A DNA stretch of 64,000 nt from Thuidium tamariscinum (taxonomy: Eukaryota; Streptophyta; Bryopsida; Hypnales; Thuidiaceae), in NCBI GenBank assembly GCA_947034885.2, contig OX344754.2, positions 6,207,001 to 6,271,000 on the forward strand. The letters are read 5' to 3'. Each line of letters opens with the position of its first letter. Within the stretch, counting starts at the first letter, position 1. The position numbers were made by a program, and so were the translations under genes. This document shows, one piece after another, positions 10,588 through 24,412 of the stretch. Under the pieces are notes generated by a model that made no database searches, was not told where the DNA came from, and saw nothing but the letters and a program-made list of their open reading frames with translations.

Positions 10588-13500
10588 ATGACTTCATCTC
10601 AAGGGAATGGCGATGCCGGGGGTGCGAGCGATGACGAATATATCGACAGGAAAGATCCCTTCATCATTGAATCGAAAGGTCCCGTCGAGCGGTTGAAACA
10701 ATGGAGGGTACTGATTTAACTAATACTCGCTGTATTCTTGGCAGTTGTATCTTTATTTGAGATTGTACTTTAGTAAATATTGTTCGAAGTCACTCCTGTT
10801 GTTAGTGGCAAAATTTGTGGACGTGAGCTGTCTTTAATCTCCCTTGGACTATGTTTTCCAGAATTCTGGTTATCGTTGCAATTTCGGGTTGTCAACTCGT
10901 TCTGACAATGTCCTGGAGGGACGAACTTGAGTGAATTTAGCGACATTTTCAGTTACATGTGTGGTACCTGTAATTGCTGGTATTGTTCATATTCAAGTGT
11001 CTCCGCAGTTCTGAAGGGATTTCCTAGCGTAGAGCCTACAGGCACTATTTCGGGATTGGATGTGTCGGCTCTGGTCAGCTCTATTTTAGACCTAAACACC
11101 TTATGCACCCCCAAGATTCTGCCTGGTGTTTCCGAATTATCACTCTGGGAGTCAGGGCACTTCGTGTCCAGTTGTCGACTTTGAGTACTGTTCGGGGGCG
11201 TAAACATTCATGTGGAATGTTCGATTATTTGGTGTTTACTCACTAATTTCTCACTAACTTCTTTGCTCGTTGTAGAAAGCTACTTTCACTGTAAATGCTG
11301 CTCGTCGATTTCGGTATACTCTGGATATCAAGAACTTCGAAGAACAACAGCGATTGAGAAGAGATCCTGCAGCCCGTCTTAGGGCCGGCACCCACGTCAT
11401 TCGGGTATGGATTTTTCTCCTGTATTAGCGGCTGATTCGTGTTTATCTTGCGTCTCGTGTTTTGAGTCATACTGAGCGTAGCGAACTGATTGTGGTGAGG
11501 TATTTGTGAGCTACTCGAGGTGCAGCGCACTTTGATGGGTTTGAAGGTATCTGATCATTGGAGTCTTGTAGGGTACGTCGAATGGGCTTAAGTGCCATCA
11601 ATTTGCGTTCATAAATCTTATCGTTTTAATAGCATCGACTTGGCACGGAAATATGCATTCATAGTTGGTGTGATATGGCACGTTGAAGCATTGTCAACCA
11701 TCGAAATCTTAAAAAGAGTCTGCTTATACAGTCACTTTGGTTCGGCCAGAATCTGCTTTATGACGGGAAGATCTCTGACAGGGAGGCATATGACCACGTT
11801 TTTCAGACTTCAAACTTTCGAAGTCCCTCTCAGTTTCTGCAATTAACTTAGAATGAAAGTTTTATTATAAATTTTTCAGAGATGTGATCGTATTTCCCCT
11901 ACAAGTCGTGAAAGTTTCAGATTTTACATGCAGATTTGCCATTCTCTCATGTGGGAAAGTCGGAAAATATCGCAAGGTGTGGATTTGCCATTTCCTTATG
12001 TAGGAAAGTCAAATAGGTATCGCAAGGGGAAAAAAAAAATTAATTCAAAATGGGTTCAAGAAAAACGTTCTCTCAGGCGTTTCAGGGTGAAAAAGCACTT
12101 GTTGGTAACCTTCATTTCTATCCATTATGCAGGCTGTTGAGAGGTTCAAACAAGCAGGACGAGGAGCAGAAGGTGTGCTGGTTTGAGGTCTTGTCGAGTT
12201 TTTTCTTGAGACGTATTGTACCGTTCCATCAGCAGCTAAATCAGCTAAATCAGTGGCCTTAAATCAATGCCAGCCCATTCTTTTGCATGTTGAGAACAAT
12301 CATGGTCGAAAACTGGTCCTGTTATTGCGTTTGGTTTGTTCGATTTCTGTTTCGTTTCATGTCATTCATCTCGCATCCGTTGAACCTATGCAGAAGATGA
12401 ACCCCCTGAAGGTTTTGGAGTGGGCCCGAAAAAATTGGTTCACTTATTGCAGGATCGTAAAACATCAGATCTCGAGAAACTCGGAGGAGTGAGTTCCACT
12501 ATACTTAATCTATCTTATATGAACGTGGAATTGTCTTGTCCTATGTTCGGATAAATCCTAGACTCGAAATTATCTACGCACTGTTGAGATCGATAGTCGC
12601 TTTCTATTTTAATGGCTCGGTGTTCTGAATGGAGTGGATCGGTGAGCTGCAGATTAAAGGTCTTGAAGGGAAACTCCACACGAACTTGGAAGAGGGAATT
12701 ACCGATACTCCTGAAGAGATTCAAAAGAGAAAAGATGCCTACGGGTCAAATACATATCCGAAGAAAAAACCCAAGGGTATTTGGGTAAGGATACTTGGTT
12801 CATGCTGCTGTTGGAGACATCTTAGGAACTGAATACGTGTTGATTTTTTCTTTCTACTCAATACGTGTTGCTTCGGTCGAATTGATTTATTCTGGTTGAT
12901 TATCTCCAGATTGATCATTCATGTTTATTCTGATGTAGTTCGTTCTGTTTATGTTGATGGATTGCAGCACTTCGTGTGGGAGGCAGCCCAAGACACCACC
13001 CTCATCATCCTGATGGTAGCAGCTGTTGTTTCCTTGGCTGCTGAGATGTGGAGCGAGGTAATTCTTTTGAATGTGCATTCATGTATCTATTGAATCTCAA
13101 GGGCATCACTCGGGACATCCATGAGACTTGATATTGACATGTTTTAATACTTGTCTTTTGTTCAGGGTGTTAAGACGGGCTGGTACAGTGGGACTGCTAT
13201 TTTGTTTGCAGTTGCTATCGTCATTATCACCACTGGTTAGTAGTACGAGTGCATAGCGACGGAGACTAATTGATCTCCCCTCCACTGAATGTCCTTCTTC
13301 CACTGGCTTAATAGACAAGACTTGTCTTCTATCCGTCCCTTTAGGACTCTTTGCACCCCAATTTTGCACCTTTCTGATCACTTTTTTGCTATTAAATACA
13401 ATAGGCGCCGTCAAGTTAACATGAGTGTCCCTCGGGCTTCATTTAATTAGTCAGTGAGTTTTTTTTTGCTGCTTAGTTCGGGGGAGTTTAAGGCTTGCTA

Positions 13501-16500
13501 GTTTTCAGAAATTTATTCTTTGAATATCATTTGTGTAATTTTTATTTTTGATATTTTTCGGCATATCTTTCGTGGTCTTTCAAGGTGTAATTACAATTGA
13601 TAACCCAGTGGAAAACATCTTTTATAATGTTCAAACTGTCGCGTAGGTTTGTGGATGAATCTGATTATCTCCTTTTACTCTTTAAACAGCTGGCAGCGAC
13701 TATAAACAATCGTTGCAGTTTCAAAATCTCAATGATGAGAAAGAGAACATACATCTACCTGTGAGTCACATTCGGCTTTTGATTTGCATTAGTTAGAATT
13801 TGATCTGCAGTTATATCTTCTACGATGTGTATGCCATCAGCTACCGCTGTTTGCTCTGCGTTTCATTAACTTTAACCTTCTATTCGGGCCACTCAGGTTA
13901 TAAGGGGGGGCGAAAGAAAGCAAGTATCTATTTGGGACCTGGTTGTTGGAGATGTTATTCCATTATCAATTGGTGGACAGGTATGAATCCTTTTTCGAAG
14001 CCTGAAGGTGTGAGGCCCTGAATTATGTTTGAACTGTCCATGACCAGGGTCTGGTCTTGCTGCCAGGTATTGTCGGATTAGCCAATTTTTAAAATTTTTT
14101 TGGTGCAGGTACCTGCTGATGGCGTTCTCATTGAAGGTCATTCTCTTACCATCGACGAGTCGACTATGACAGGAGAGAGTGAGCCAGTAAGTTCCTAACA
14201 CTAATTCACACTTTTTCTTAGAATCTCCTATTCATTTTTGTGACTTCGACATTGATCGCTTGGTCCATGTACCAAATGATTCTTTTGTTGATATTCTTGG
14301 AAATGAAACAAGAAGGGATGTCTGCATTGTTTGACAAGACTTGGACTTGTGAAACGGGAATTGTGTTGTCTTCTTTTGGAGAAATTCACAGAATCGTTCT
14401 AATACCGCTTGTGGTAGCCATTTATTGATCTTGCTTCTGTGAAGCCTCTAAACCTTCACTCTTAGCTCACTACGTTAGCCACAAGACATATTAGCTCATA
14501 GCTCGTAGATTGCTTCTTTCACTCCTGACGACCACCCATCTGGCAGACGGTTCACCCAACCCGTCACGTCCCCAATAGGGGGTAGCTCTCTGTGTGTTTT
14601 CCTAGTTATCTGTCCGTTCACCAGAGTCCCTGCATTCGACGTGGGATCTTTATGTTGAACTGCATTTTATTACTGTAAGTCAGGAAGAATGGCCAACGTT
14701 GTATTAACAAGGGTGTCGTTCTTCTCAAATTGCTCTACACAAAGGAGTGCTTAGAGACATTTTCACGGTATTCAAATGAAATGGTTGGGAGTTGCCGAGT
14801 TTCAATGAATTTAAATCATTTGGGTCATTTAGGAACATCAGAAAAGAGTTCACTTTTCGGTTACCGGTTGTGCTGCGGAGTAGTCGCTGTTGTTGTTGTG
14901 GCAACGGCGCTTGCCAGACTACTTCCTTGTGAGTCTCTACGAGCTGGGGAAGGTTATCCGCCTCTTTGTCTACTTATCATTCATTATTCTTCTCTTCAGG
15001 TGAAGAAGGATTCTAAAAGGCCATACCTATTGTCAGGGTGCAAGGTTCAAGATGGCCAGGGCATCATGCTGGTGAGTTCATCATTCTGGTGGATTGTTTT
15101 TCGACTATTGTATGCATATATCGACACACTTATTTGTGCAGTTAAGAGAAACTTCTTTTCTTCCTGAATTTTTTTCTTTCGCAGGTTACTGGAGTGGGTA
15201 TCAACACAGAGTGGGGACAGGTCATGGCATCAGTCAGCGAAGACAATGGAGAAGAAACTCCTTTGCAGGTACTGGAGTGACATAATGCAAAAAGCAATTT
15301 TGGTTTCAAATTGTGTTCGTGTTGGCTTTTTGATTCATATTTCACCAACTGAGCTTTCTTATTTTGCTTTTGCAGGTTCGTTTGAATGGGGTTGCCACTT
15401 TCATTGGCAAAGTTGGTCTAAGTGTAGCAGCGTTGGTGCTCGTCATTTTGATAGTCCGGTAAGTTGGCACTAGGCAGAGTATAACTCTTTTTGTGTCAGA
15501 CTTCTTTACTTTACCCTGATGATTCTTTTCTCATTAGGCTTACTAGCTTTTTCATTGATCTCGAGGATGTGTTGATCAGAGTGTTTCCTTTTGCCATACG
15601 TGTCTTCACTGTCTCTATGATTCTAGTGTTGAATGGAATGCAAATTGAAATTCAAAACTTCTGTCTAGTTATAGTTGAGCCAGCATCTCACATCTCGTAC
15701 TGCTCTAATTTAGCCTATTTTCTTGTCGCTAAGTTTTTCATGACGTGGCGTTCAGGTTCTTTGCTATCGACTACAAAAAGCCTCAGAATAAGACAGTTAA
15801 AAAGATACTTGTTAGATTAGTCGATAACTTCTCCATAGCGGTGAGTGTTTGCTCTTCATCTAGGTTAGAATGATATCGTTGATATTTAATGTAGCCAGGT
15901 GGTGTGATTTGATGCTCTGTCATTGTCACTGCCCGATTCCACTCATTTTACGGTGCCGACTCTATTCTTTCCATTTACTTCAATCTGTCTAGTATTCAGG
16001 ATGAGAAAACTGACGTTAGTCAAGAAATTTCTTATGTACAGGTCACTATTGTAGTGGTGGCGGTGCCTGAGGGACTTCCACTGGCCGTCACTCTGACGTA
16101 TGTAGTTTTTCTGTTTTGTTTTGTTCTTTTAAATCTTATCTTGAAGTTGAGAATTGGATGAATATCATGTTTTGAACTCGAGGATCTGTGTTTTTATATG
16201 ACGTCTTGTCCCTGATTATCGATCTCTTAAATTTTTCCTCAAACAGGTTAGCTTACTCTATGCGCAAGATGATGGCAGACAAATCACTGGTATGATTTCA
16301 TGCGGCACCCGTTAGTTCTAGTTTTATTGTTTACAAGTTCAGTTTTGAGGAATGTGACCTCAGGTGCTTTGAAGATAGTTTCAAGGTGATTTAAAGAGCA
16401 AGTCTTATTCGTGACGTCATGTCGGTGATTGATGTACTTGTTTTTCCAGGTACGGCATTTGGCAGCTTGTGAGACGATGGGATCGGCTACAACAATCTGC

Positions 16501-19500
16501 AGTGATAAAACTGGAACCCTTACTACAAATAAAGTACGTATGCAATTCGTACAGCACTTGTTGATGTCTGCAAATTGCTTATCACACTAAGACGTTTGTG
16601 GGTTGCGTTGTATTGAGAAGAATTGTCCTCATGAGAAGATCTTGTTGAACTTATTCACTCTATTTATGATAATTTCAGATGACTGTTGTAAGAGCGTGGT
16701 TAGGAAATTCCGAGTCTGATTCAATCAGTCCTGACGGAGTCCCCACCAGTTTACTGAAGACTCTGATCCACGCAATCGGCCTCAACAGTACTGGGACGAT
16801 TGCTGCTGCTAAGGTCTGACCTCACGGATTGAATCATGTTTCTGTATTGTTTGTAATTCTATGAAAAAGTTTTTAATGAAATCAATACTCAGGTTTGTTT
16901 ACTGGATGGTTTCACTATCTCAGAACTATTCAATATGATATGTTTCTATCAGATTTTGGTTCTGCAAATTATCACTTAATTCTTGAGTAAATTGATCTTT
17001 TCGATTGCTATATCCAGTCACTGAGGGTAGCTATGAGATTTCATGATAGTGGATGATTTGACGGACTTTTGTTTTTCAGGATGACGGGGCCGAGCCGGTT
17101 GTGTCCGGAAGTCCAACTGAGTCCGCTTGTCTTGTTTGGGGACTGAAGGTGTGTTATGTTTTCTGTGATGGGGTTTTCTATTTGCTATGTACGTTTCCAG
17201 TTAATTTATCGTCCTCGTCCTCTGCTATTGCTATGCGTTATTGTTCTTATTTAGTTTATTCTGTCAACCAGCTTGGAATGGACTTCAAGCAAACCCGTCA
17301 TTCTTCTACTATTCGCCACGTGGAGACTTTCAATTCGACCAAAAAACGTGCAGGAGTCGTTTATGAGGTTCGTTCTTCTGCCCCCCCAAAAAAAAAAACC
17401 AAGTAGTTGAACTTGGTCTTTGGAAACCTCTTGGGCTGAACCATCTGAGCCATCTTTTGGGGGTTAAAGTTTTTATTTCATTTGTTAACTTCTTTAATGT
17501 CCTTAATTGATGTGTCAATAGTGACTGGTTTCTATGTCTCATGTGTATTGATGAACGAATGAGGATGGGATTATATGGATACTCACTTCTTTTATGCCCT
17601 GTTTTTTCTTTTGCTGTTTTAGGTGGATGGTTGTCTGGTAGTTTCGGTATAGACTGTTCTTTTCCAAATTATAGTTCGTTCTGATACCCTGACCATTTTC
17701 TTTGTGATTCTGTGGTTCTTTCTACTTTCCCAGAATGATGAAGGTAGTGTCGAAGCTCATTGGAAAGGGGCTGCAGAAATCATTCTTGGTTTGTGCACAA
17801 GATTTGTAAACGAACATGGAGAAGTCCAAGTTCTGACTGCAGATAAGGTATATTATATTTTCAGACGAGAATATGAAATTATGGAATATATATCTGGCTC
17901 GGTAAGTATTTGTCCATTTCCGTATGAATGCTGTTTTAATACTGATAGTATTCTTGGTGTTCGCAGAATTCCGAATTAAAGAATGTAATAGAAGGTATGG
18001 CAGCCAAGTCACTTCGATGCATTGCATTCGCATACCGACCACTTGAGGCCAACGAAGAGATTCCTACCAACGAAGAGGACAGCTCGAATTGGACACAGCC
18101 AGACGATAACCTTATTCTTCTGGGCATCTGTGGTATCAAGGTGCATCCTACTTGACGGAATGTCTACTATGCTTTGACTTTTATCTAACATTGTTGGGCG
18201 TATATTAGGTAGAGCTTGATGGGTTGTGGACAACGAGTAGTATGGGCATGTTCCTAACCGTTTCTCATCGTATTGTTGTTTGAGCAGGATCCCTGCAGAC
18301 CTGGGGTGCGGGAAGCTGTTGAGCGATGTCAGCGAGCAGGAGTAAAGGTGGATTGTCTCTTAGACGTTTGGGGCATTTGTTGCTGCAATTTCTCGTTGAC
18401 AGCTGGTATATTCAATGCAGAATGTGTTCTGAACTTTTTGTGCGTGCTTGGATCTTCGTTAGGTGCGTATGGTTACCGGCGACAACAAATTTACAGCGAA
18501 GGCAATCGCCCAAGAATGTGGTATTCTGCATGAAGATGGGCTAGTCGTTGAGGGCCCTGATTTTAGAACCTGGGATGAAGACCGTCTCAATCGGGATTTG
18601 GAAAGACTTGTTGTAAGGATCCTCTCAATTCCGTTGGATGGATCGCGGACTATATCAACCAGTTGACTACCATCGTTACTTTTTTGATTGCACTGGACTG
18701 CTAATCATACTGTAGTCAACTATGCTTGACATTATCCTCACAATCCGTATACTGCAGGTGATGGCTAGGTCGTCCCCTACCGATAAACTGAAACTAGTAA
18801 AAGCATTGAAGCTAAGAGGAAATGTTGTGGCTGTGACTGGTGACGGAACGAATGATGCACCGGCGTTGCATGAGGTTCAAAAGCCTTTATTCTCTGCAAG
18901 TTTCATCGATTTTTTTATTCAATTTGATTTTACTAGTGTTATATCTTGGGAGTTTTCGTTGACTGTGTCTGATGAGAAGTGTTGGCATTGCAGGCAGACA
19001 TTGGTCTTTCAATGGGTATCGCAGGCACAGAAGTTGCAAAGGAGAGCTCCGACATTATTATTCTTGATGACAATTTTACTTCTGTTGTCAAGGTATGTGG
19101 ATGCAACTAAATTCCTAGCAGCCCAATCATCCATTATATGGTCGATACCCCTTCTCTTTTGCGCTGCCTGTACCTTAATTTTGACTTTCCTTAAAAGTAT
19201 TATCATTTTTAGATAAGAGAATATGTTCGGAAAACAGCGGTGTTATTTTCATCAATTCCGATTTAAATTCCGTCTCATAAGATTTTATGACTTTCTTGTT
19301 CAATTTGGGCATGCGTTGAATTTTTCAGCCAACCAATGAGATTGTTGCCACCTCAAAGAGGGGCAGATCCCAATGATTTTCAAGAGAAGGACAAGTGATG
19401 CCTAATTTTATGATTCTCCAAAGTTGCTCTCCTTGTTGACCACCGTGGATTGGAAGCTCTACCGTAACTCGTAGAATTTTCTGGAATGTTGTAAATACTT

Positions 19501-21768
19501 TATGAAAATTTCCAGTCCTCACACTCCTAACTGATTTCAAAATGGACTCAATTTTAAAATACTGTCAGAACGATATGCTTCACTAAAGTGTGCAGCCCAG
19601 TTTTTCCATTGTCCCAAATGATCTTCAAACTCAAATATCTACTGAATCATTTGACTAAATGGTTAGAGGTGCCTACAATATAAATTAAGCGATCCTAGGT
19701 TACATTCCATTTGATCTTAAAATTTTTCTTTTTGCTGAAGTTTTAACTGAACTTGAAGTTACTACCCCGTCTGGCCTTAAGGTACTACCCGAACCATACT
19801 AAGGCTTAGATATCCCCGTGTATCGCGTCAGTGGGTCTTACTGTGTTGCATCTGCACCGGCCAACTTTTGGTGATCATGTAGACGATGCGTGGTTTTAAC
19901 GATCCCTGACTCTCTTTTGTCAGGTTGTACGCTGGGGACGTTCCGTCTACGCAAACATTCAGAAGTTTATACAATTTCAACTGACCGTCAATGTTACTGC
20001 TCTTACCATTAACTTCATTGCGTCTTGTGCATCTGGACATGTTCCCCTGACCGCAGTGCAGGTTCGTACCTCCCCCTTACACTCTCAGATTGAATGTAAG
20101 GAGTTCCGTTTATTCAAGCTTGGAATTTCGTGGTTTGGGTCCCGGTGGATGATGTCTGAATTTTTTTTGCCTGGGTATTGATTTTCTCTCATGTTTTGCT
20201 GGCAGCTGTTGTGGGTTAACTTGATCATGGACACTTTGGGAGCACTTGCTCTTGCCACTGAGCCACCCACAGATGAGCTTATGGATAGGACTCCGGTTGG
20301 TCGATCGTGAGTTTCTTTTCCTAGTCATGTTCCTCAGTATTTTAATGTCTGTGACCGAAGACTTCTATTGGTTGGGATACTGTTGTACTGTTTCATTCTT
20401 TCCCTCCACAAAATGTGTTTCTGTAACGTTTCTCATGTCTGTTGTGCAGTGAGCCTCTGATTACCAATGTTATGTGGCGAAATATTTTTGCTCAGGTAGT
20501 TACTTTTCTTCACCATCTTATGCGCGTTGGACGGTTCACTTCGTTTTTTTTTGTCGATTTTATTCTGTTTACTCACGTTCTTGTCTTAATATGTCTTGGC
20601 AGGCTCTTTTTCAAATTGTGGTACTGTTGGTCTTGGATTTTGGGGGAAACGAAATTCTTGGACTGAAAGGAACAAATTCTGAAAAGGAAATTATTAGAAC
20701 CACAATTATCTTTAATGCCTTCGTGTTTTGCCAGGTGAGTTTGTTCAGATTCCCTATTTTTTTTCACGCTTGTCATGTTAATGCTTGTGAACCATTTTGA
20801 CTGAGGAATTAGACGATTCGAGTTACAGTGCACTTGATTTTAACTGACCATACTCTGTCTATTCTTCTTCTTCTCGTCAGATTTTCAACGAAATCAATGC
20901 ACGAAGACCTACCTCTTTGAACATCTTTCAAGGCATTATAAAAAATTATCTCTTTATGAGCATCATTGTAATTGAAGTCATACTCCAGGTTAGTTCTATT
21001 CTGGAAACTCTGCGGTTTGTGATGGTATATATTCGTTTTTTTTTTTTCTCAGCCAGGCTGTTTTCAAATTGCTTGTGTTGTAGTGCACGGATGATTTCAA
21101 GCGTCTGGTTTACATGTCTACTAACACCTTAGTTCTGGCGTGTTAATATATGCAGTTTATCATTGTGCAATACTTGAACAAATTCGCTCAAACCAAAAAG
21201 CTTAGTGTCAAATGGTGGGGACTTTGCGTTGCGATTGGCTTCATAAGGTAAAGTGGCGTTCATGTTTTCTTTCTATAGTGATAGTGTTGTTGGAATATGA
21301 AGCTCGATATTGACACCGATCATTTTTGGTTCTGTTACAGTTGGCCTGTAGCATTTATATTCAAGTTTGTCCCTGTTCCGAAGAAGCAATTTCAACCCAA
21401 TATGAGTTGCGGGTGGTGCGGAAAGCGCAAGACACGAAAACTCAAAAAGAAAACTGAAATTGAGAACGAGCGCGAGGATAACAACCCCTCTGGTGAGTTT
21501 ATATTGTGATGATATTTTCCGTTGCTCGTGGAAGTGCCATGAAGTTAATAAGACGAGGAAATATGATTATGTTCTTGGTGTTTTGTTCCCATTACGAATT
21601 GCTGGTTTTGAATGTAATGAATGTCCATGTCCGGCAGGTTCACCGGCTGTGGTCCCTAATAACGGAGAGAGTGTCAACCATGCTGTCAACCATGCCGACA
21701 AACAGCATGCACCAATAAATGGGGAAATCAGCACGGACGAGAAATCTCGTGTTGCAAATGCAGTTTGA
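10588..21768 (+). CDS. ACA: P2B-type autoinhibited Ca2+-ATPase (ACA8/9/10 type)
   Basis: Calcium pump that exports Ca2+ from the cytosol at the expense of ATP. The ACA8/9/10 class works at the plasma membrane with an N-terminal calmodulin-binding autoinhibitor (family knowledge). I read 34 coding exons with GT/AG junctions that sum to 3,330 bases, 1,109 residues plus stop: 10588-10707, 11276-11404, 12133-12172, 12394-12488, 12653-12784, 12968-13057, 13166-13235, 13690-13760, 13897-13980, 14109-14186, 15000-15071, 15185-15268, 15376-15458, 15756-15840, 16042-16097, 16247-16289, 16450-16533, 16679-16813, 17080-17148, 17272-17367, 17734-17847, 17967-18140, 18288-18347, 18463-18612, 18758-18874, 18994-19092, 19924-20061, 20206-20306, 20450-20495, 20603-20734, 20881-20988, 21156-21247, 21341-21492, 21638-21768. 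Landmarks: calmodulin-binding helix about 35-56 (RLKQWR, then RRFRYTL), PEGLP in M4 about 420, phosphorylated Asp463 in DKTGT, KGA 583-585, TGDGTND 765-771, ten membrane segments, Lys-rich tail. All catalytic residues are intact. Confidence 0.95.
19093..19923 (+). other. Large intron of the Ca2+-ATPase gene
   Basis: At 831 bases this intron is several times longer than most others in the gene. The 19325-19900 part has a different feel (Pro- and Leu-rich minus-strand frame at 19325-19540) and could be an inserted transposon remnant, but I find no ends or relatives in the window. The intron at 14187-14999 (813 bases) is similarly long without a recognisable insertion. Confidence 0.4.
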
Positions 21769-22565
21769 CCAACGTAGGAACAGTCCACCCTCCCTCATGT
21801 TCCCTCCTCTTGAAGTCGCAGCAATGTTTTCCACTCGTGTGCTCAAAGGTATATGTCATAGTTTTATGTCGCAAAATTCGAAGGACCTAAAAAACCTTTT
21901 CTGTACCAATTTACTTTTTGTGTACAAGTAGGTAAATGATGGCTAGTGGTAGGTGACAAACTACAGAAATGTGACATGATTGGTGAGAAATCAGTAGGAT
22001 CTGTGGCGACTAGCTATCAACAAATTCCTTGAAGCAGTGTTGTGATTAACGTGGGGACGAGCCCCCATGAGTTTTAGCTGTTTTGAGTGGTTTTAGCTTG
22101 TTATGAGAGTTTTTCATTGGTACTTATTGATGTCATTTTTGAAAGCATTCTAGACATTCTATTTGGATATCATACAAAGAACTAGGTTATGAATCCTTGA
22201 ATTTGCATTGTAAGAAATTATGTAATGTGCAGTTGAATACACTCCATGGAAACAATTCACTTCTTTGTTTTTTAGAGGTAGTTTCTTAATGTTTTTCCAT
22301 TTTGGAGTTGTGAATGTACATGTAAACATGAAACGGAAGTTCATAAAAATGGGCTATTTCAGTAGTCAATCTTGAATTTTTTTGGTGTATCACGAAGACA
22401 TATAAATTGTTATAATCTTGTGAATGTGAGATTTCAACAGAATGAAGAATGTTATGCCTTGAGTGGTATAGAATGTCTTCCATGTATGGTAGAAAATTTG
22501 ATAGTAAAATATCTGATTGATGCACATCACTTAAAATTTTGTATTTGAGATAGACCTGAATTTAC
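21769..22565. other. 3' flank of the Ca2+-ATPase gene
   Basis: It presumably contains the 3' untranslated region. No clear AATAAA signal stands out near the stop codon. Short minus-strand frames (22159-22344, 22286-22525) are not recognised. Confidence 0.4.
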
Positions 22566-22893
22566 TTTTTCAAATTCTTCCAATTATTGGAGGTGTGTAA
22601 GAAATATGAAGTAATTGATTTCAACTTTCAATCAAATCAAGATTTCCTTTTTCAAATTCTTCCAATTATTGGAGGTGTGTAAGAAATATGAAGTAATCGA
22701 TTTCAACTTTCAATCAAATCAAGATTTCCTTTTTCAAATTCTTCCAATTATTGGAGGTGTGTAAGAAATATGAAGTAATCGATTTCAACTTTCAATCAAA
22801 TCAAGATTTCCTTTTTCAAATTCTTCCAATTATTGGAGGTGTGTAAAAAATACGAAGTAATCGATTTCAACTTTCAATCAAATCAAGATTTAG
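22566..22893 (+). repeat. 82-base tandem repeat, four copies
   Basis: The unit, starting 'tttttcaaattcttcc' and ending 'caaatcaagattt', recurs at 22566, 22648, 22730 and 22812 with an exact period of 82. Only a few substitutions separate the copies (for example attgattt against atcgattt), so the array is young or homogenised. There is no open frame through it. Confidence 0.92.
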
Positions 22894-23504
22894 AGGTGTA
22901 AAAGAAGGTTCGTAGTTCTCCACTCAAGCCATGTTTAGAAATATGAAAATTTACTATTTTCAAAAGGTGAAGATTATATATATTGTATGAGTGAAGAGAA
23001 TGGTTATGACAGCTAATTGGGATAAAGATTGTCTTAGAATTTTAAAGTTTTACTAGTATACCTTCTATTGTTGTTCTAATCAAAATCAAAGTAAAAGTAA
23101 TTTTCTAATTTATAATTCATAAATTTTCTAAAATTTAGTATCTTGGATGGTTGTGCAATGAAATAAAGCTTATGCACTCTTCCTTATTTAGGGCTTTGTG
23201 ATAGTTCAAAGTACTCTTTTGGGGGTTGTGCAATTTGGAAAATCTCAACATAATGAACAAAACAATTAGAATTAAGCTAAGAATTGAATGTGTAGAAATT
23301 TCTCTATAATGACAATTGCATGTTTGACAAAAAATTTAGTTTTGGTTCATAGAATTGAAAAATATACTTTCTTCTTCACCATTGAGTATAGTTACATCTA
23401 AAAAAGAATATAGAAGTATATTTTTAAATTTACCGCATTTGACTATTTCACCTCCTAAGAATGATTACATATGAAAATGCACTAGCATGGGTTCACTGGT
23501 GGTC
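22894..23504. other. AT-rich spacer, no gene recognised
   Basis: AT-rich DNA between the tandem array and the next dispersed repeat. Nothing supported. Confidence 0.5.
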
Positions 23505-23794
23505 CTATAGTAGAGGTACCTATAATTGATAAAATAAACACATAAAGAAATGATCTATGGTAGTGCAAGGCAAAGCAAATATTTCCTAGGTACATTTAGA
23601 GAAATGATAGGGATTGCCAAAACTTTGGTAATTTTATCTCTTGAATTGAAATTACTATAATTTTTGAAAGATAAAAGTTAGACTTGATCCATGATCAAAC
23701 TATAGGATCATGTAGTTTGAATCATTCATAACTACTTTTCTAATCATTGCTTCCTACTTTCTTGTTCACTTATGTGTCATTAACTTATTGATTC

Positions 23795-24355
23795 CCCGGG
23801 AAGATTACTCCTTGTAATTTTAAGCATATACATGCGTGAACATAGTATTTAATATGGGGCTATTTACCTTCATTATAGTAATTAAGATGATCATATTTTT
23901 ATATATAAAAAGATATCAAGGGCATATTTTTAATATTCTATGATTTTCTATAAATTCATTCATATGATTTTTATAGTTGAGCTATCATATATACAAAACT
24001 TACATGTCTAATTTTTTTATACCTATATGCAATACAAACTATAAAACTAGTGTCTAACATGTACACTTTTTTTTATATATATGCACTACTTGTATTGTAG
24101 TACAATTTCAAATGACAAATAAAAGTGTGAAATGAAACATTAGTTTTAAATATTTCTAAATTCTATACCATGTATTCTAAACAACCTAATATGGTGAATA
24201 ACAAACAACATTATAAAAGCAGTAAACATAGTTATGATGCTAAAACTAAGAAAAACACCAATTCCTTGCAATATAACATCAACAACATCAGAAATTGACA
24301 CTCTAAAAATAGTGTAGATTAACACTTGAATATGACCTCTACTATAATATAGAGA

Positions 24356-24412
<57 letters not shown>

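Noticed and set aside
13897-13980. Frameshift in the Ca2+-ATPase near the run of seven G
   Set aside because: Reading from the upstream exon phase gives [19 protein letters not shown] without interruption; the apparent break was only another frame.
22566-22893. CRISPR-like array
   Set aside because: The units are head-to-tail with no distinct spacers, and the genome is eukaryotic.
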